A stretch of 64,000 nt of DNA from Dietzia aurantiaca. Lineage in GTDB: Bacteria; Actinomycetota; Actinomycetes; Mycobacteriales; Mycobacteriaceae. A program made the position numbers and the translations under genes. Positions 17,097-25,516 of the stretch are shown here, piece by piece. The stretch is from assembly GCF_021033825.1 (NCBI RefSeq), contig NZ_JAIFXZ010000006.1:1-64000 (forward strand), in the 5' to 3' direction. Within the stretch, counting starts at the first letter, position 1; every line of letters begins with the position of its first letter. The notes beneath the pieces are model-generated. The model had not been told where the DNA came from and did no database searches. It saw only the letters and a list, made by a program, of their open reading frames with translations.

Positions 17097-18229
17097 GACG
17101 GGGTGTCCTTCCGGGAGAGGAATCTTCCTGGATTGAGATCGAGGTGGGCGAAGCGTGCGGGGTCCCGCCGTGGCCGCCACGCCTCGAGCACGGGCGCGAG
17201 TTCGTCCGGGGTGGCGCCGTGCAGGACCACCGAGTCCGCACCGAGCGCCAGCTGGGCCTCGATCCGGTCCGCGCAGTGGCTCGCACTGCCGACGGCGGCG
17301 CACTCGAGCCACTCGTCCGGCAGCACGTCACGGGCGTGCCGGAGGATGTCGAGATCGTCGGTCGCGTCGAGCGCACCCGCGTGGGCGGACAGGCGCTCGT
17401 CTGAGCGAAACGTCTCCAGCCCGGCCGCGTCCCAGCCGTTCACGCGGACCAGGACGTCGCCGTATCCGGTCAGGTAGGTGGCCAACCGGCCGGCGAGCTT
17501 GCGCAGGCGCGCGGCCTCATCGAGCGAGTCCTCGATGGTCGCCATCACCGACCAGATCCGCACCGATGCGGGATCGCGACCGGTCTTCTCGGCGGACTCG
17601 CGGACCAACCGTACCGACCGCTCTACCGCGGCGTCCGACATGAAGGTGTGCAGCACCACCCCGTCGGCCAGCCGCCCGGCCAGGCGCAGCGAATTGTCGC
17701 CCATCGCCATGAGCAGGATCGGGATGTCCTCGTCGAAGGAGGTGTCCTGCACCAGGTAGGGGTAGGTGCCGGCGGGGCCGTCGTGCCCGGCTACCGCTCC
17801 GCCGCGCCACAGGGTGCGGTAGATGCCCATGGCGTCGGCGAGCTGCGCCGAGGTGACGTGGGGCAGTCCCATGATGTCGAACAGCAGCGGGATGCCCCTG
17901 CCCAGTCCGAACGCGTAGCGTCCGCCCGACATCCGGTGCAGCGTGGTGGCCATGGTGGCTGTGACCAGCGGGTGACGGGTGTTGTGATTGGTCGCGGCCG
18001 TGCCGATGCCGATGCGGCTCGAGGCGGCGACCGCGGCTCCGGCCAGCACTCCGGCGTCCTTGAGGGCGAAGCGCTCCGACAGCAGAATCGACCCGAGTCC
18101 GAGCTCCTCTGCGCGGGCCGTCTCCGTCAGCAGGTCGGCCGGTGATGCGGAGTGGCCGGCCAGCCCGTAACAGGCGAGTTCCGGCATGAGCGGGGCGGCG
18201 GGGTCTTCTGCGGTGACTTCTGCGGGCAT
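17093..18229 (-). CDS. LLM class F420-dependent oxidoreductase
   Basis: This 378-aa luciferase-like protein is of the TIGR03857-type group of putative F420-dependent enzymes. Motifs include ARAEELGLGSILLSERF, the NHNTRHPLVTATMATTLHRMSGGRYAFGLGRG cofactor region and the C-terminal LALGADSVVLHGATPDEL. The ATG at 18229 follows GGAAAG. Transcription continues into the kinase with a 4-nt overlap. The substrate is unknown. Confidence 0.87.
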   Translation of the reverse strand: MPAEVTAEDPAAPLMPELACYGLAGHSASPADLLTETARAEELGLGSILLSERFALKDAGVLAGAAVAASSRIGIGTAATNHNTRHPLVTATMATTLHRMSGGRYAFGLGRGIPLLFDIMGLPHVTSAQLADAMGIYRTLWRGGAVAGHDGPAGTYPYLVQDTSFDEDIPILLMAMGDNSLRLAGRLADGVVLHTFMSDAAVERSVRLVRESAEKTGRDPASVRIWSVMATIEDSLDEAARLRKLAGRLATYLTGYGDVLVRVNGWDAAGLETFRSDERLSAHAGALDATDDLDILRHARDVLPDEWLECAAVGSASHCADRIEAQLALGADSVVLHGATPDELAPVLEAWRPRRDPARFAHLDLNPGRFLSRKDTPS

Positions 18230-18484
18230 GGGTGCTTTCCGGCGGCGGGGCCTCACGGGTCGTCGGCAACGGACGCCCGGTGATGCGGGTCACATGGTCG
18301 TGTCGATCGTACGGCCGGGAGAGGGCGGCGGGGCCGGTTCGCGGGCCCGGGTAGCGGTCGAGGAACGACAATCCCGTGGCAATCTGTGGCTCCACGGCTT
18401 GCGCGATCTCTCCTGGCCGACCGCCGACGTCGGGAATACTCGAGCCCGGTGGAGCGGTGGCCGTGGCGGCGAAAGGGATCGGGC

Positions 18485-19120
18485 ATGGACATCTGGAAGG
18501 CGACGCACCAGGCGCGTCAGGATCTCGCGGATGACCTGGCCGGGCTCGATGATGCGCAGTGGCGTCAGCCGACTCTGTGCGCCGAATGGGACGTCGAGCA
18601 TGTCGTCGCCCACCTCAGCGCGGCGGCATCGGTCGGAAAATGGGCGTGGATGCGCAGTATCGTCGGGTCTGGGTTCCGGCCTACCGTGCACAACGACCGC
18701 CGACTGCGTGAGCATCTGGGGTCAACGCCCCGGGAGACGCTCGAGATCTTCGGTGCGGTGATCAACTCGACAGTTGCCCCGACGGGTGATCTTCCGGCGT
18801 ACCTGGGCGAGGTGATCGTGCACTCCGAGGACATCCGATATCCACTGGGGCTGCCGAGCCGATGCGACGTCGACGCGGCCACCGAGGTCGCGCGGTTCTA
18901 TGTGTCCCGGAACTTCACGGTGAACAGCAAGTCCGCCGCCGCCGGGCTGAAACTGCGCGCCACCGACGGGCCGTTCAGCGCCGGCGACGGGCCCGAGGTG
19001 AGCGGCCCGACCCTCGCGCTGGTGATGGCGATGGCCGGCCGCCGGAGCGATCTCGACCAGCTCACCGGCGACGGCATGCCCCTGCTCGTCGACCGGCTGG
19101 ACCGCGGCGCCGCCAGGTAG
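18485..19120 (+). CDS. Maleylpyruvate isomerase/DinB-like protein
   Basis: The 211-aa protein of the DinB superfamily (TIGR03083, mycothiol-dependent maleylpyruvate isomerase N-terminal type) has LCAEWDVEHVVAHLSAAA, whose His would form part of the metal site, and VIVHSEDIRYPLGL, giving the third His. Members are often mycothiol-dependent transferases or isomerases. It starts at the ATG after GGGATCGGGC and stands as a single gene converging on the biotin operon. Function remains unknown. Confidence 0.8.
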   Translation: MDIWKATHQARQDLADDLAGLDDAQWRQPTLCAEWDVEHVVAHLSAAASVGKWAWMRSIVGSGFRPTVHNDRRLREHLGSTPRETLEIFGAVINSTVAPTGDLPAYLGEVIVHSEDIRYPLGLPSRCDVDAATEVARFYVSRNFTVNSKSAAAGLKLRATDGPFSAGDGPEVSGPTLALVMAMAGRRSDLDQLTGDGMPLLVDRLDRGAAR

Positions 19121-19226
19121 CACCATAGCTGGCGGCAACGAGAACTCGCTCGACGAAATGCGCGAGGAACGCCGAGAAATCGAGCACCGTGTCGAGCGAA
19201 CTCCGCCGCGTCGTGGGCGGTCGCAC

Positions 19227-19985
19227 TCAGGTGCTGATCGCCGCCGGTAGAGAACGCTCGAGCGTGGCGACCGTGCCCGCCTCGAACCAGTCCGGAGCGC
19301 GACGGACGAACTCGTCGGGAGTGAGCCCGCCGGCGCCGTACGGGACACGGCCCAGCACCGGCACGCCGGTCAGACGCGGCAGGTCCTCGAGGTTGCAGCG
19401 GTCGGCCAGATTCGGATCGAACGGCCACGAGCCCACCACCACTCCCGCGCATCGCAGTCCCGAGGCGTCGATCGCGCGGACGGTGAGCTCGGTGTCCGAC
19501 AGCGTGCCCAGACCGGCCCGCGCCACCACGACGAGCGGGGCGTCGAGGGCGGCGGCCAGGTCGAGGATCGTCAGGTCGGTCCCGAGGCGCACGAGCAGCC
19601 CACCCGCGCCCTCGACCAGGTCCAGGCGCCGCGGCGGCGACCCGGTGGCGTGGTCGCCCGTGCCGGGCGAGCCGAGCCAGTCGCGAATCGGACCGAGCAA
19701 CTCCTCGCGCGTGGACTGCGGCAACCCGGCCACTCGGGCGGCGGTCTCGGGCGCGAGCGGATCGGGGAGCCTCCGCACCTCGAGTACCCGCTCCACGCCG
19801 GACAGCCGCGCCGCCTCGTGGGCGTCGCCGGGCTCGCCGGGCACCAGCCCGGTCTGGACCGGCTTGCAGATGCCCACGTCCAGCCCGGCCGAACGTCCCA
19901 GCGCCGCCAGTGCCGCAGTCGCGATGGTCTTACCGACGTCGGTCCCGGTGCCGGTCACAATCACCGGACGGTCGACGGCCGTCAT
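19227..19985 (-). CDS. bioD: Dethiobiotin synthase
   Basis: This 252-aa ATP-dependent enzyme closes the ureido ring, turning 7,8-diaminononanoate into dethiobiotin. The P-loop TGTGTDVGKT spans residues 11-20, followed by the substrate motif KPVQTG and the second nucleotide motif VEGAGGLLVRL. It overlaps bioF by 4 nt and is the last gene of the bioB-A-F-D operon. Length is typical. Confidence 0.96.
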   Translation of the reverse strand: MTAVDRPVIVTGTGTDVGKTIATAALAALGRSAGLDVGICKPVQTGLVPGEPGDAHEAARLSGVERVLEVRRLPDPLAPETAARVAGLPQSTREELLGPIRDWLGSPGTGDHATGSPPRRLDLVEGAGGLLVRLGTDLTILDLAAALDAPLVVVARAGLGTLSDTELTVRAIDASGLRCAGVVVGSWPFDPNLADRCNLEDLPRLTGVPVLGRVPYGAGGLTPDEFVRRAPDWFEAGTVATLERSLPAAIST

Positions 19986-21127
19986 GCCGGGACCCTGCTG
20001 TCGGCCAGTACCTCGGTGAGGACATCGCACGCGGTGGCCAGGTCGGCATTGGAGAGGTCGGCGCGTGCGGTGAGCCGCAGCCGCGCCGTACCCTCCGGGA
20101 CCGACGGCGGCCGGAAGCAGCCCACGCGGAGCCCCAGCTCAGCGCAGCGCTGCGAGGCCGCGTAGGCGCGTTCGGCGTCGCCGAGGATCACCGAGACCAC
20201 CGCCGACGAGGGCCGGTCCGCGCCGGTCACCTCCGCCAGGTGTTCGGCAACCTCAAGCACGCGGCGGGCCCGCTCGGGCTCGCGACGCAGCACCGCCAGG
20301 GCCGCTCGCGCCGCGCCCACGCTCGCCGGCGCCAGCCCGGTGTCGAAGATGAAGGTGCGCGCGGTGTCGATGAGGTGGTCGCGCACCCGCTCCGAGGTCA
20401 GCACCACCCCGCCCTGCGACCCGAGCGCCTTGGACAGCGTCGCCGTGACCACCACGTTCTCGTGCCGTGTCAGCCCGAGCTCATCCACGAGCCCGCGCCC
20501 GCCGGCCCCGCGGACGCCCAGCCCGTGGGCCTCGTCGACGAGCAGTACAGCCCCGTATCCCTCGCACGCCGCGTGCAACGCGGTCAGTGGTGCGAGGTCG
20601 CCGTCGGCGCTGTACACCGAGTCGGTGACGACCAGCGCCCGCTCCTCGGATCGCCCCGCGAGCGCCCGCTCCACGGCCGCGACGTCACCCCGTTCGACGA
20701 CGACGACGCGCGCCCGCGACAACCTGCACGCGTCCACGAGCGAGGCGTGCGAACCACCGTCGGAGACGATCAGCGACCCGCGCCCGGACAGTGCCACGAC
20801 CGCGCCGAGATTGGCCGTGTACCCGGAGGAGAACACCAGCGCCGAGGGGCGGCCGGTGAAGCCGGCGAGCTCGTCCTCCAGTTCCTTGTGGTCGGTGGTC
20901 GTGCCGGTGACCAGTCGAGATCCGGTCGCGCCGGCGCCCCACCGGCGGGTCGCGGCGATCGCGCCCTCGAGCACCTCGGGGTGGGTGCCCAGGCCGAGAT
21001 AGTCGTTGGAGGCCAGGTCGAGCACGCCGTCGCCGGCCGTTCGCGGGCGCAGGGCTCGGTGCAGGTGGCGGGCCCGCCGGTTCGCTGCGGCGGCATCGAG
21101 CCAGTCGAGCGTGGGGGAGTGGGTCAT
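19982..21127 (-). CDS. bioF: 8-amino-7-oxononanoate synthase
   Basis: The 381-aa PLP enzyme condenses pimeloyl-thioester with alanine. The PLP lysine is Lys233 in [13 protein letters not shown], the cofactor Asp is in [10 protein letters not shown], and [11 protein letters not shown] and [11 protein letters not shown] are also family marks. It overlaps bioA by 4 nt upstream and bioD by 4 nt downstream, so the operon is translationally coupled. Confidence 0.96.
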   Translation of the reverse strand: MTHSPTLDWLDAAAANRRARHLHRALRPRTAGDGVLDLASNDYLGLGTHPEVLEGAIAATRRWGAGATGSRLVTGTTTDHKELEDELAGFTGRPSALVFSSGYTANLGAVVALSGRGSLIVSDGGSHASLVDACRLSRARVVVVERGDVAAVERALAGRSEERALVVTDSVYSADGDLAPLTALHAACEGYGAVLLVDEAHGLGVRGAGGRGLVDELGLTRHENVVVTATLSKALGSQGGVVLTSERVRDHLIDTARTFIFDTGLAPASVGAARAALAVLRREPERARRVLEVAEHLAEVTGADRPSSAVVSVILGDAERAYAASQRCAELGLRVGCFRPPSVPEGTARLRLTARADLSNADLATACDVLTEVLADSRVPA

Positions 21128-22476
21128 CGTGTTGCTCCTACCCGCGCCCCGGCGAGGGCTGCGGCACAGATCGTATCGATCTCGTCGTCGCTACAGATGT
21201 AGGGCGGCATCGCGTAGATGAGATCCCGGAAGGGGCGCAGCCACACGCCTCGCTCGGTGATGGCTGTTGTCGTCGTTGTCATCTCCACCGGCCGGTCCAG
21301 CTGGATCACGCCGATCGCTCCGAGGACCCGCACATCCACCACACCCGGGAGGTTGAGCGCCGGGGCCAGGCCGTCGCGCAAGCGCGCGGCGATCCGCGGC
21401 ACCTGCGTGCGCCACTCGCCGGCCTCGATGAGGTCGAGCGAGGCACACGCGACCGCGCACGCCAACGGATTGCCCATGAACGTCGGGCCGTGCGCGAGTC
21501 CGCCCGCCTCGCCCGCGCTGATCACCTCGGCCACGTGATCGGTGGTGAGCGTGGCTGCCAGGGTGAGGTATCCGCCGGTCAGGGCCTTGCCCAGGCACAG
21601 GATGTCGGGCGCGACGCCCGCGTGGTCGGCGGCGAACAGCTCGCCCGTGCGGCCGAAGGCGGTGGCGATCTCGTCGAAGATGAGCAGGGTGCCGGTCTCG
21701 TCGGCCAGTCGCCGCAGATCGCGCAGGTAGTCAGGGTGGTGGAAGCGCATCCCGCCCGCGCCCTGGACCACCGGCTCGACGATGATCGCGGCCAGTTCGT
21801 CGGCGTGGTCGCGGATCGTGCGCTCGAGTTCGGCGACGTAACCGGGACGATAGTCGGCGGGCGGGGCGGGGGCGAACACCTGCTCGCGGACGACCCCGCG
21901 CCACAGGCTGTGCATGCCGCCCTCGGGGTCGCAGACGCTCATCGGGCTGAGCGTGTCGCCGTGGTAGCCGCCGCGCCAGGTGGCCAGCCGGGTGCGGCCC
22001 GGGCGGCCCAGCGATCGCTGGTACTGGATGGCCATCTTGGCCGCGACCTCCACCGACACCGAGCCCGAGTCCGCGAGGAAGACCTTGTTCAGCTCACCTG
22101 GCGCTATCCGCGCGAGCCGTTGCGACAGCTCCACCGCCGGTGCATGCGTGAGCCCGCCGAACATGACGTGGCTCATCGTGTCGACCTGCCGGTGCGCGGC
22201 CGCATCCAGGTGCGGGTGCCGGTAGCCGTGGACGGCCGCCCACCACGAGCTCATGCCGTCGATGAGTTCGCGGCCGTCGGCCAGGCGCAACCGGACCCCG
22301 TCGGCCGAGGCCACGGGCAGCGGCTGCGTGGACGCCGGGAAGCCGCCGTAGGGATGCCAGACGTGCGCGGCGTCGGCGGCCAACAGTGCTTCGGTCGGCT
22401 GCGGGTCCGCGGTCGACCGCGGGTCTGTGGCACACCCCGCGGAGATGGTCCCCGAGGTGGCGATCTGCGTGGGCAT
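21124..22476 (-). CDS. bioA: Adenosylmethionine-8-amino-7-oxononanoate aminotransferase
   Basis: This 450-aa PLP aminotransferase makes 7,8-diaminononanoate with S-adenosylmethionine as amino donor. Motifs are [27 protein letters not shown] and the PLP lysine Lys297 in [12 protein letters not shown] run of five threonines in [10 protein letters not shown] near the C terminus is encoded by a trinucleotide repeat related to the window's 13-mer. The ATG at 22476 lies 1 nt after the bioB stop; the frame stays open further upstream but only as a shadow of bioB. Confidence 0.96.
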   Translation of the reverse strand: MPTQIATSGTISAGCATDPRSTADPQPTEALLAADAAHVWHPYGGFPASTQPLPVASADGVRLRLADGRELIDGMSSWWAAVHGYRHPHLDAAAHRQVDTMSHVMFGGLTHAPAVELSQRLARIAPGELNKVFLADSGSVSVEVAAKMAIQYQRSLGRPGRTRLATWRGGYHGDTLSPMSVCDPEGGMHSLWRGVVREQVFAPAPPADYRPGYVAELERTIRDHADELAAIIVEPVVQGAGGMRFHHPDYLRDLRRLADETGTLLIFDEIATAFGRTGELFAADHAGVAPDILCLGKALTGGYLTLAATLTTDHVAEVISAGEAGGLAHGPTFMGNPLACAVACASLDLIEAGEWRTQVPRIAARLRDGLAPALNLPGVVDVRVLGAIGVIQLDRPVEMTTTTTAITERGVWLRPFRDLIYAMPPYICSDDEIDTICAAALAGARVGATR

Positions 22477-22477
22477 G

Positions 22478-23686
22478 TCAGGCGTTCGCGGGTTCGCTGG
22501 TGCCCGCGCCCCGGGTGCGGATCGCGACCGGATTCTGCTTGGACCCGGCGGCGGACTCGGCCGTGCCGGCCGGCTCCGGCGCTGCGTCCTGGCCGGTGGG
22601 TGTCGGCGCGGTGGTGGCGTTGTCGTCGTCGCTGTCGCGGCGCCCGGCGCGCCCGCCCTCTGCATCGGTATCCATACGCAGGACCTCGAGTCCCGCGTCG
22701 GCGATCATCTCCAGGTCGGCCGCGCCCGGCTGGCCCTCGGAGGTGAGGTAGTCGCCCAGGAACAGCGAGTTGGCCACGTACAGCGCGATGCCCTGCAGGT
22801 TGCCGAGGTGACGCTCGCGGCCGGCGGCCACGCGGATCTCGGTGTCCGGCGCGACGAAGCGGACCATCGCGAGGATGCGCAGGCAGTCGCGCGGGTTGAG
22901 CGTGTCGACGCTCTCGAGCGGAGTGCCGTCGAAGGGCAGCAGGAAGTTGACCGGGATCGAGTCGACACCCTTCGCGCGCAGGTCGAAGGCCAGCTCGACC
23001 AGCTGCTCGTGGGTCTCGCCCATGCCGGCGATGAAGCCCGAGCACGCGGACAGGCCGGCGCCGTGGGCCTGGCTGACGGTGTGCTCGCGGTCGGTGTAGG
23101 TGTGCGTGGTGCAGATCTCCTCGTAGTGGCTCTCGGCCGTGTTGAGGTTGTGGTTGTAGGCGTCCGCGCCGCTCGCGCACAGCGACTCGGCCTGGCCGTC
23201 CTTCAGTGCGCCCAGGCATGCGCAGACCTCGACGCCAGGCGTGTCCGACTTGATGGCCTCGATGATGTCGGTGACCTTGCCGACCTCGCGGTTGCTCGGG
23301 CCCGTTCCGCTCGCGACCAGGCAGACGCGCGAGGCGCCTGCCGCGATGCCTGCCTTGGCCGCGGTGACGGCCTCGTCGGTGTTCAGCCACGTGTAGCGCA
23401 GGATGCCGGCCGTGGAGTTGAGGCGCTGCGAGCAGTAGAAGCAGTCCTCCGGGCACAGGCCGCTCTTGAGGTTGACCAGGTAGTTGACCTTGACCTTGTT
23501 GCCGAAGTGGTGGAAGCGCAGGCGGGAGGCGGCGGCCACGACCTCCATGAGCTGGGCGTCCGGGGCGCGCAGGACGGCGAGAGCGTCGGCGGCGGAGATC
23601 TGGTTGCCGGCCAGGACGTGGTCGGCGAGCTCGTGCCAGCGCGGGGTGGCGGGTTGCGGGGTGGCGGACTCGATATTGGCGGCCAT
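22478..23686 (-). CDS. bioB: Biotin synthase
   Basis: The 402-aa radical SAM enzyme inserts sulfur into dethiobiotin. The cluster motif is CPEDCFYC (Cys78, Cys82, Cys85); [12 protein letters not shown] and [12 protein letters not shown] are also typical. The ATG follows AGGAGG with 5 nt spacing. The body ends near residue 340; an unusual polar tail of about 60 residues follows, including SDDDNATT, encoded by a copy of the 13-mer, and is probably disordered. It is first in the operon, unlike the mycobacterial order (from memory). Confidence 0.96.
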   Translation of the reverse strand: MAANIESATPQPATPRWHELADHVLAGNQISAADALAVLRAPDAQLMEVVAAASRLRFHHFGNKVKVNYLVNLKSGLCPEDCFYCSQRLNSTAGILRYTWLNTDEAVTAAKAGIAAGASRVCLVASGTGPSNREVGKVTDIIEAIKSDTPGVEVCACLGALKDGQAESLCASGADAYNHNLNTAESHYEEICTTHTYTDREHTVSQAHGAGLSACSGFIAGMGETHEQLVELAFDLRAKGVDSIPVNFLLPFDGTPLESVDTLNPRDCLRILAMVRFVAPDTEIRVAAGRERHLGNLQGIALYVANSLFLGDYLTSEGQPGAADLEMIADAGLEVLRMDTDAEGGRAGRRDSDDDNATTAPTPTGQDAAPEPAGTAESAAGSKQNPVAIRTRGAGTSEPANA

Positions 23687-23696
23687 GGCTTCCTCC

Positions 23697-23758
23697 TGAA
23701 CGGCGTTCATTGAACGGTGTTCAAGGTAGCGGGGCCGGCCCATCTTGTACAGCGTTCA
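23697..23758. promoter_or_regulatory. Three BioQ boxes
   Basis: Two perfect 13-bp palindromes, TGAACGGCGTTCA (23697-23709) and TGAACGGTGTTCA (23711-23723), sit just upstream of the bioB ribosome site. A third with one change, TGTACAGCGTTCA (23746-23758), lies nearer the divergent regulator gene. The form TGAAC-N3-GTTCA is that of BioQ operators (established for corynebacteria and mycobacteria). They would let the regulator repress both the bio operon and itself. Confidence 0.88.
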
Positions 23759-23793
23759 GGCGCGGGGGTGCCCGGTCGGTAGGATCGGCGATC

Positions 23794-24324
23794 GTGGCCC
23801 TTTCCAAGACGTCGGTCGTCGATACCGCCCTCGAGCTCCTGCGCGAGTCCGGGCTGGCGGGCATGTCGATGCGCACGCTCGCGACGCGGATCGGCGTCCA
23901 GCCCAGTGCCCTGTACTGGCACGTCCCGTCCAAGCAGGCGTTGCTCACCGGCGTCGCCGAGCGCGTGTTGGCCTCCATGCGGCCGGTCGAGGCGGGCGAC
24001 TCCGCCGCTGCCGAGCTGCGGGCGATCGGCGAGGCGCTGCGCGCGGCGGTGACCGGCGTGCCCGACGGCGCCGAGATCGTGGCGCTCGGGCTCGCGGCGG
24101 GGGCTGTGAACCCGGTGGCCGACGCCGTCGAGGCGGCCTGCGCGCGGTACGACGAGGCCGACCGGGCGCCCGGGCTCACCACCGCGCTGACCGGCTACGT
24201 CATCGGGCTCGGGCTCGAGGAGCAGACGCACCACAACCTGCGGGCCGCGGATCCCGGGATGGCGGCCGTCGACTTCGGGCCGCGTTTCGGGGCCGGGCTC
24301 GAGGCGCTGCTCGCCGGGGTGTGA
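23794..24324 (+). CDS. bioQ: TetR family biotin regulator
   Basis: The 176-aa TetR repressor has an N-terminal helix-turn-helix (GMSMRTLATRIGVQPSALYWHVPSKQALL, about residues 24-52) and a TetR_C-like ligand domain. It is divergent from bioB and the gap holds three palindromes of the BioQ type, which supports the assignment to BioQ. The GTG at 23794 gives the normal N terminus VALSKTSVVDTALELL; AGGAT lies about 10 nt upstream. Confidence 0.88.
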   Translation: MALSKTSVVDTALELLRESGLAGMSMRTLATRIGVQPSALYWHVPSKQALLTGVAERVLASMRPVEAGDSAAAELRAIGEALRAAVTGVPDGAEIVALGLAAGAVNPVADAVEAACARYDEADRAPGLTTALTGYVIGLGLEEQTHHNLRAADPGMAAVDFGPRFGAGLEALLAGV

Positions 24325-24385
24325 GGCACTTTAGGGTTCCAGGGTCGCGGTCACTGTCGGTTCTCCACGTGGTCGACCGTGGGTT

Positions 24386-25420
24386 CTACCCGAAAAGCAG
24401 AAAACCCTCTTCTCCAGCGCGAGTCGAAAGCTCGGTTCGCGAGGCGAACTGGGTCTTGTCAAGGATGTTCTCGAGGTGCTTCGCGACCGTGGGCGGCGAG
24501 ATGCGCAGCTGCCTGGCGATACGAACATTGGTGTCACCACGCGCAGTGGCGGCGACGACCTGCAGTTCGCGATGCGTCAGCGAGTAGGGAGGGGCCGTCT
24601 CGCTGACCATCAAGAGCAGCCCCTCGGACACTGAGACTGTCTGAACCTCCAGCCAGCCCCCGTCGTCGTGTCGCCAGAGCCAGCGTCCCAATCGCCGATC
24701 AGTCAATCCCGCCCATTGCTGCGCGATCATCGGGATCAACGGCTCATACAGTTCGGCCGGTACAGGGTGTGGACCTTGTCGGAGCGGTTGCACTCGCCCG
24801 TCTTTGTTGACGAGTACCGCAGTCGCCTCGGAACTCAGCTCTTCTGACAGGCCCCTGTGGGCCGCGATCCGATCGACCAGTGGAGACAACAAGCGCTGCA
24901 TCCAGCCAGCAGCCTGCATCACGGAGTCTTCCAGTGCGGCCCGGTCGTCGACGCTGACGTGAAGTGTGCCGGTATAGCGCCCTCGCGCACTGTAAAGGCA
25001 CACCGAAAATCCTTCATCGAATCCAGCAGGGATAAAGACCTCCCTTGCCGACTCTGATTGACGGTAGTTGAACGGGGTGTCCGCCCACCGCAGTGGCGCG
25101 GAGCTGTCACTCCTCATCAATTTGTAGAGCTCGTCACGTTCTATGAACCCCTCGTCGAGGTAGTTCGCCACCGGCTGCGGGTAACCCCGATCAGCAATGG
25201 TGTAATGCTTGGATTTCAGTGGGTCATATCGTGAGATCTTGGCTGCTACGTAGGGCACGATCTCGTGGATGACATCGAGGACATCGTGGGCCCGCGACGA
25301 GGCGACACGGTCGTCTGCAACTATCGTCCCGATCGTGAGGAGTTCTGGAGCATGCGGTGTTGACGGCGACTGACGCCCGGGGGAACACGCGCGAGATATT
25401 GGGTAGACGGACGGGTTCAT
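24386..25420 (-). CDS. LuxR-type regulator next to dimethylformamidase
   Basis: This 344-aa regulator has a roughly 200-residue N-terminal sensor region that looks GAF-like and a C-terminal LuxR helix-turn-helix: SLTHRELQVVAATARGDTNVRIARQLRISPPTVAKHLENILDKTQ. It lies directly downstream of the dimethylformamidase genes on the same strand, behind a strong terminator, with its own start after AGGTAAG. A LuxR regulator of DMF degradation is known in Paracoccus (from memory), so control of the adjacent dmf genes is likely. Codon use is less GC-biased than the biotin genes. Confidence 0.85.
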   Translation of the reverse strand: MNPSVYPISRACSPGRQSPSTPHAPELLTIGTIVADDRVASSRAHDVLDVIHEIVPYVAAKISRYDPLKSKHYTIADRGYPQPVANYLDEGFIERDELYKLMRSDSSAPLRWADTPFNYRQSESAREVFIPAGFDEGFSVCLYSARGRYTGTLHVSVDDRAALEDSVMQAAGWMQRLLSPLVDRIAAHRGLSEELSSEATAVLVNKDGRVQPLRQGPHPVPAELYEPLIPMIAQQWAGLTDRRLGRWLWRHDDGGWLEVQTVSVSEGLLLMVSETAPPYSLTHRELQVVAATARGDTNVRIARQLRISPPTVAKHLENILDKTQFASRTELSTRAGEEGFLLFG

Positions 25421-25476
25421 ATACTTACCTGGAGGCTTAAGAGGGATGTGATCCAGGTTACTCCCAGATGCACGTG

Positions 25477-25512
25477 CCGGTCGAGCCCGCGCGACACCGC
25501 GGGCCCGACCGG
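25477..25512 (-). terminator. Terminator after dimethylformamidase genes
   Basis: A 15-bp stem, CCGGTCGAGCCCGCG (25477-25491) with CGCGGGCCCGACCGG (25498-25512), has one mismatch and a 6-nt loop. It begins 5 bp after the large-subunit stop and separates it from the regulator gene. Confidence 0.85.
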
Positions 25513-25516
25513 GACG

